Part shown: piece by piece, positions 28,073 through 32,201 of the stretch
Layout: the number at the start of each line of letters is the position of its first letter
Numbering within the stretch: position 1 is the stretch's first letter
NCBI GenBank assembly: GCA_036003045.1
Contig: DASYSS010000001.1
Location: forward strand, 1-32,201
DNA length: 32,201 nucleotides
Reading direction: 5' to 3'
Source of the DNA: Gemmatimonadaceae bacterium
Lineage (GTDB): Bacteria > Gemmatimonadota > Gemmatimonadetes > Gemmatimonadales > Gemmatimonadaceae
Program-made: the position numbers and the translations under genes
Notes under the pieces: generated by a model
The model's database searches: none
What the model was told of the DNA's origin: nothing
What the model saw: only the letters and a program-made list of their open reading frames with translations

Positions 28073-28720
28073 TCAGCCAATCGCCCGAGGTGCGTGAGCG
28101 AGCGTCAAAAACTCCTCGCGCGTGCGCGGGTCGGACCGGAACGACCCACGAATCGCGCTGGTGATCGTCTTCGAGTTCTGCTTCTCCACGCCGCGCATCA
28201 TCATGCACAGGTGGTAGGCCTCGATCACCACACCGGCGCCCATCGGCTTGAGCACTTCGTCGAGCGCCGACGCTATCTGCTCCGTGAGCCGTTCCTGGAC
28301 TTGAAGTCGCCGCGCGAAGACCTCGACGAGCCGGGCGACCTTGCTCAACCCGACGATCTTCCCGTTCGGGATGTAGGCGATGTGCGCCCTGCCGTAGAAT
28401 GGGAGCATGTGGTGCTCGCAGAGGCTATAGAGCTCGATGTCGCGCACCATGATCATGTTGGACGCTCCCTCGGCATCGAATAGGGCGCCGTTCACGACCT
28501 GCTGGACATCCATCTCGTAGCCGCGAGTGAGCCACGCGAGGGCGTTGGCCACGCGTTCTGGAGTCCGCCTAAGCCCTTGCCGGTCAGGATCTTCGCCGAT
28601 CAGTTCCAGCTGGCGGCGCACGAGCCCGACGAACTCGTCGTCCGCGCCTGTCGCGTCGTCGAGATCGGTTGAGTCCGGCTGCTGCCGGGGATTCAATGAG
28701 AGATGCGCCCCGTCTTGCAT
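28073..28720 (-). CDS. folE: GTP cyclohydrolase I
   Basis: This encodes 215 residues. The zinc ligands are Cys101 and His104 in [10 protein letters not shown] and Cys172 in [14 protein letters not shown], all intact. [15 protein letters not shown] is a typical N-terminal motif, and the TSAIRGSF end is the family signature. The enzyme converts GTP to dihydroneopterin triphosphate, the entry step to folate and to biopterin. A GGAG ribosome-binding site lies 7 bp before ATG 28720. It diverges from coaE across about 100 bp. The PTPS gene at 12.3-12.7 kb could use its product. Confidence 0.97.
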   Translation of the reverse strand: MQDGAHLSLNPRQQPDSTDLDDATGADDEFVGLVRRQLELIGEDPDRQGLRRTPERVANALAWLTRGYEMDVQQVVNGALFDAEGASNMIMVRDIELYSLCEHHMLPFYGRAHIAYIPNGKIVGLSKVARLVEVFARRLQVQERLTEQIASALDEVLKPMGAGVVIEAYHLCMMMRGVEKQNSKTITSAIRGSFRSDPRTREEFLTLAHAPRAIG

Positions 28721-28746
28721 ATAGACTCCAAAAAGCAGGTTTTTCG

Positions 28747-28775
28747 TTGACGGGTTCCCGACCCGTACGTACCTT
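28747..28775 (+). promoter_or_regulatory. Candidate coaE promoter with internal dyad
   Basis: TTGACG (28747-28752) and TACCTT (28770-28775) are 17 bp apart. A perfect dyad, ACGGGT-TCCCG-ACCCGT (28750-28766), lies across the -35 end and spacer, where a repressor could bind. Confidence 0.5.
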
Positions 28776-28819
28776 GGCCCCGGGGCGTAACCACCAAAAA
28801 GGCCGCCCGAGGACCTGAC

Positions 28820-29443
28820 ATGCTAATTGTTGGCCTCACCGGCAACATCGGCAGCGGTAAGTCGACGGTCGCCCGGATGCTTTCCGAACGCGGCGCCACG
28901 ATCATCGACGCCGATGTTCTTGCCCGACGTGCCGTCGAACTCGGAACCCCCGCGTACACGAAGATCGTCGCGCGGTGGGGCCGTGCCGTGGTCTCTCCCG
29001 ACGGACACCTCGACCGCGCCGCTCTGCGTCGAGTCGTGTTCGCGGACCAAAGCCAACTCGAAGAACTTAACGAGATCGTGCATCCCGAGGTCGAGAGCCT
29101 CCGCGATCGCCTCGTCGAGCAGGCCCGCGCGCGCGGCGATCGAATCGTCGTCTGCGACATTCCGCTCCTGTTCGAGAAAGGCATGGCCGACCGCTTCGAC
29201 CGGATTCTCCTCGTCGACGCCCCGCGTCCGATCCGTCTCGAGCGTCTTCTCCAGGACCGCGGCCTGCAAACGACCGAAGCGATGGAGATCATCGCCGCCC
29301 AAATGCCGGCTGAGCTCAAACGCGCGCGTGCCGACTACATCATAGAGAATGCCGGGACGCTGACGCAGCTCGAGCGGAGGGTCCAGGATCTGTGGGCCTC
29401 GCTGATGCGGGACGCCAGCGGGGTGAGATCGGTGGCGCGATAA
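28820..29443 (+). CDS. coaE: Dephospho-CoA kinase
   Basis: This encodes 207 residues. The P-loop is GNIGSGKST (9-17). [12 protein letters not shown] is the conserved CoA-binding Asp segment. [12 protein letters not shown] and the lid stretch RLLQDRGL also match the family. The enzyme phosphorylates the 3'-hydroxyl of dephospho-CoA with ATP, the last step of CoA synthesis. A GAGG sequence lies about 7 bp before ATG 28820. It appears to be a single gene, divergent from folE. Confidence 0.97.
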   Translation: MLIVGLTGNIGSGKSTVARMLSERGATIIDADVLARRAVELGTPAYTKIVARWGRAVVSPDGHLDRAALRRVVFADQSQLEELNEIVHPEVESLRDRLVEQARARGDRIVVCDIPLLFEKGMADRFDRILLVDAPRPIRLERLLQDRGLQTTEAMEIIAAQMPAELKRARADYIIENAGTLTQLERRVQDLWASLMRDASGVRSVAR

Positions 29444-29504
29444 CGTCGCGGCGGCCAGTTCCGGCCTCTGTTGCGCCACTGTGGGTGCGGCGTTGGGCTA
29501 GAAA

Positions 29505-29556
29505 ATCGGACGTCTGATATCGGACCTCTGACGGCCGCCGCGCCGTCAGGTCCGAT
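29505..29556. repeat. Tandem 14-bp units followed by an inverted copy (hairpin)
   Basis: ATCGGACGTCTGAT (29505-29518) and ATCGGACCTCTGAC (29519-29532) are tandem units differing at two positions. CCGTCAGGTCCGAT (29543-29556) is the inverted, 2-bp-shorter partner, giving a stable hairpin between coaE and gcvH. Similar words occur inside the TPR gene (5152-5175). Confidence 0.8.
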
Positions 29557-29584
29557 TGACGCCCTCTCTCATCGCGGATAGACT
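29556..29584 (+). promoter_or_regulatory. Sigma70 promoter for gcvH
   Basis: TTGACG (29556-29561) and TAGACT (29579-29584) are 17 bp apart. Transcription would start near 29591, about 30 bp before the gcvH GTG, so there is no room for a glycine riboswitch in the leader. Confidence 0.62.
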
Positions 29585-29620
29585 CCGCGCGCGTCGCCCT
29601 CCCCCGATTTGGAGCCCGTC

Positions 29621-30010
29621 GTGTCCGATATCCCGAAGGACCTGCTCTACACCGAAGACCACGAATACCTGAAGCCCACCGACGACTCCAATGTCGTCGC
29701 CATCGGCATCACCGACTACGCCCAGGGTGAGCTTGGCGATGTCGTTTTCATCGAGCTTCCGAAGGTCGGCGCGTCGTTCGCCAAGCACGACGTGTTCGGC
29801 ACAGTCGAAGCGGTGAAGGCCGTGTCCGAGCTCTATTCGCCGGTTTCCGGCGAGGTCATCGCCGTCAATGACCGCCTCGACAAAGAGCCGGCCCTCGTCA
29901 ACAGCTCGCCGTACGGCGACGGTTGGATGATCAAGGTCCGGCTCAAAGACCCGAACGAGCGCAAAGCGCTGCTCGACGCGGGCGCCTACTCGGCGCACCT
30001 CGGCGGCTAG
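29621..30010 (+). CDS. gcvH: Glycine cleavage system H protein
   Basis: This encodes 129 residues from GTG 29621, six bases after GGAG (29611-29614). The upstream TTG at 29609 overlaps this site and is rejected. The lipoyl-domain motif VEAVKAVSELYSPVSG carries the modified Lys66. The N-terminal YTEDHEYLK and DYAQGELGDVVFIELP match the family. GcvH shuttles the aminomethyl group between GcvP and GcvT on its lipoyl arm. The gene converges on gcvP, with a 168-bp gap holding a fold-back element. gcvT is not in the window. Confidence 0.98.
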   Translation: MSDIPKDLLYTEDHEYLKPTDDSNVVAIGITDYAQGELGDVVFIELPKVGASFAKHDVFGTVEAVKAVSELYSPVSGEVIAVNDRLDKEPALVNSSPYGDGWMIKVRLKDPNERKALLDAGAYSAHLGG

Positions 30011-30045
30011 CGCACTATCGCGCTGTCGAAGAACAAAAACTAGGC

Positions 30046-30150
30046 AGGAACGCAGATCAGGCGGATCGAAAACCCGGATCGCGCGGATAAACCTTCAGAC
30101 GGTTTGCAGTCCGCGTCATCCGGATGTTCGTCCGCGAAATCCGTGTTCCT
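30046..30150. repeat. Fold-back (imperfect inverted-repeat) element between gcvH and gcvP
   Basis: The outer ends AGGAAC (30046-30051) and GTTCCT (30145-30150) are complementary. Inside, the two arms of about 45 bp pair imperfectly. The tip is a perfect AAACC (30089-30093) / GGTTT (30101-30105) hairpin with a 7-nt loop. The right arm contains the 14-mer TCCGCGAAATCCGT (30131-30144), also found at the GxxExxY locus. It may also terminate both convergent transcripts. Confidence 0.8.
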
Positions 30151-30178
30151 TTTAAGCCTTTTGATGTTGTACCGAGCC

Positions 30179-32201
<2,023 letters not shown>

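Noticed and set aside
29585-29620. Possible glycine riboswitch in the gcvH leader
   Set aside because: The promoter leaves only about 30 nt of leader, with no aptamer-like structure.

Overview
The window is a gene-dense, GC-rich bacterial chromosome segment of 32.2 kb carrying about 32 genes. No phage, plasmid, rRNA, tRNA or CRISPR feature is visible. House-keeping genes (ligA, tdk, folE, coaE, gcvH, gcvP) sit among lipoproteins, methyltransferases and repair genes. The base composition, frequent GTG starts, 1- to 4-nt gene overlaps and family mix fit a Gemmatimonadota-like or related soil bacterium; this is an inference, because no rRNA is present to settle it.

Layout. 1-4.35 kb (+): a PleD-like response regulator/diguanylate cyclase cut by the left edge, a GAF sensor overlapping it out of frame, NAD+-dependent DNA ligase, and a V4R-domain protein that converges on a purine-type phosphoribosyltransferase (-). 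5.1-9.1 kb (+): a compact TPR-ParA-lipoprotein set, then a long-chain acyl-CoA synthetase. 9.2-9.95 kb: a GxxExxY gene flanked by an inverted 14-bp repeat. 10.0-13.0 kb (-): a probable four-gene operon (6-pyruvoyl-tetrahydropterin synthase, SDR, zinc-ribbon protein, epimerase), preceded by a promoter-RNA-terminator unit that folds like 6S RNA. A 58-aa membrane protein (+) and a lipoprotein (-) follow.

13.7-25.7 kb (-) is one long same-strand array, mostly with overlaps or short gaps: aminotransferase, DUF2283-like protein, stand-alone Lrp/AsnC ligand domain, two methyltransferases, NurA, HerA, a secreted protein, SbcD/Mre11, SbcC/Rad50, and a double GNAT protein. The HerA-NurA-Mre11-Rad50 association is the classic archaeal end-resection set and is the most striking gene cluster here. 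25.7-28.0 kb (+): a DEAD-box-fold protein that has lost its ATPase motifs but kept a DbpA RNA-binding domain, overlapping thymidine kinase. 28.0-32.2 kb: folE (-), coaE (+), gcvH (+) and gcvP (-, cut by the right edge), separated by several short-repeat elements.

Functional links. folE, the PTPS gene and its coupled SDR could together make tetrahydrobiopterin. HerA, NurA, SbcD and SbcC would resect DNA ends. GcvH and GcvP belong to the glycine cleavage system. Short repeat families recur between genes, and one 14-mer occurs perfectly at three places.
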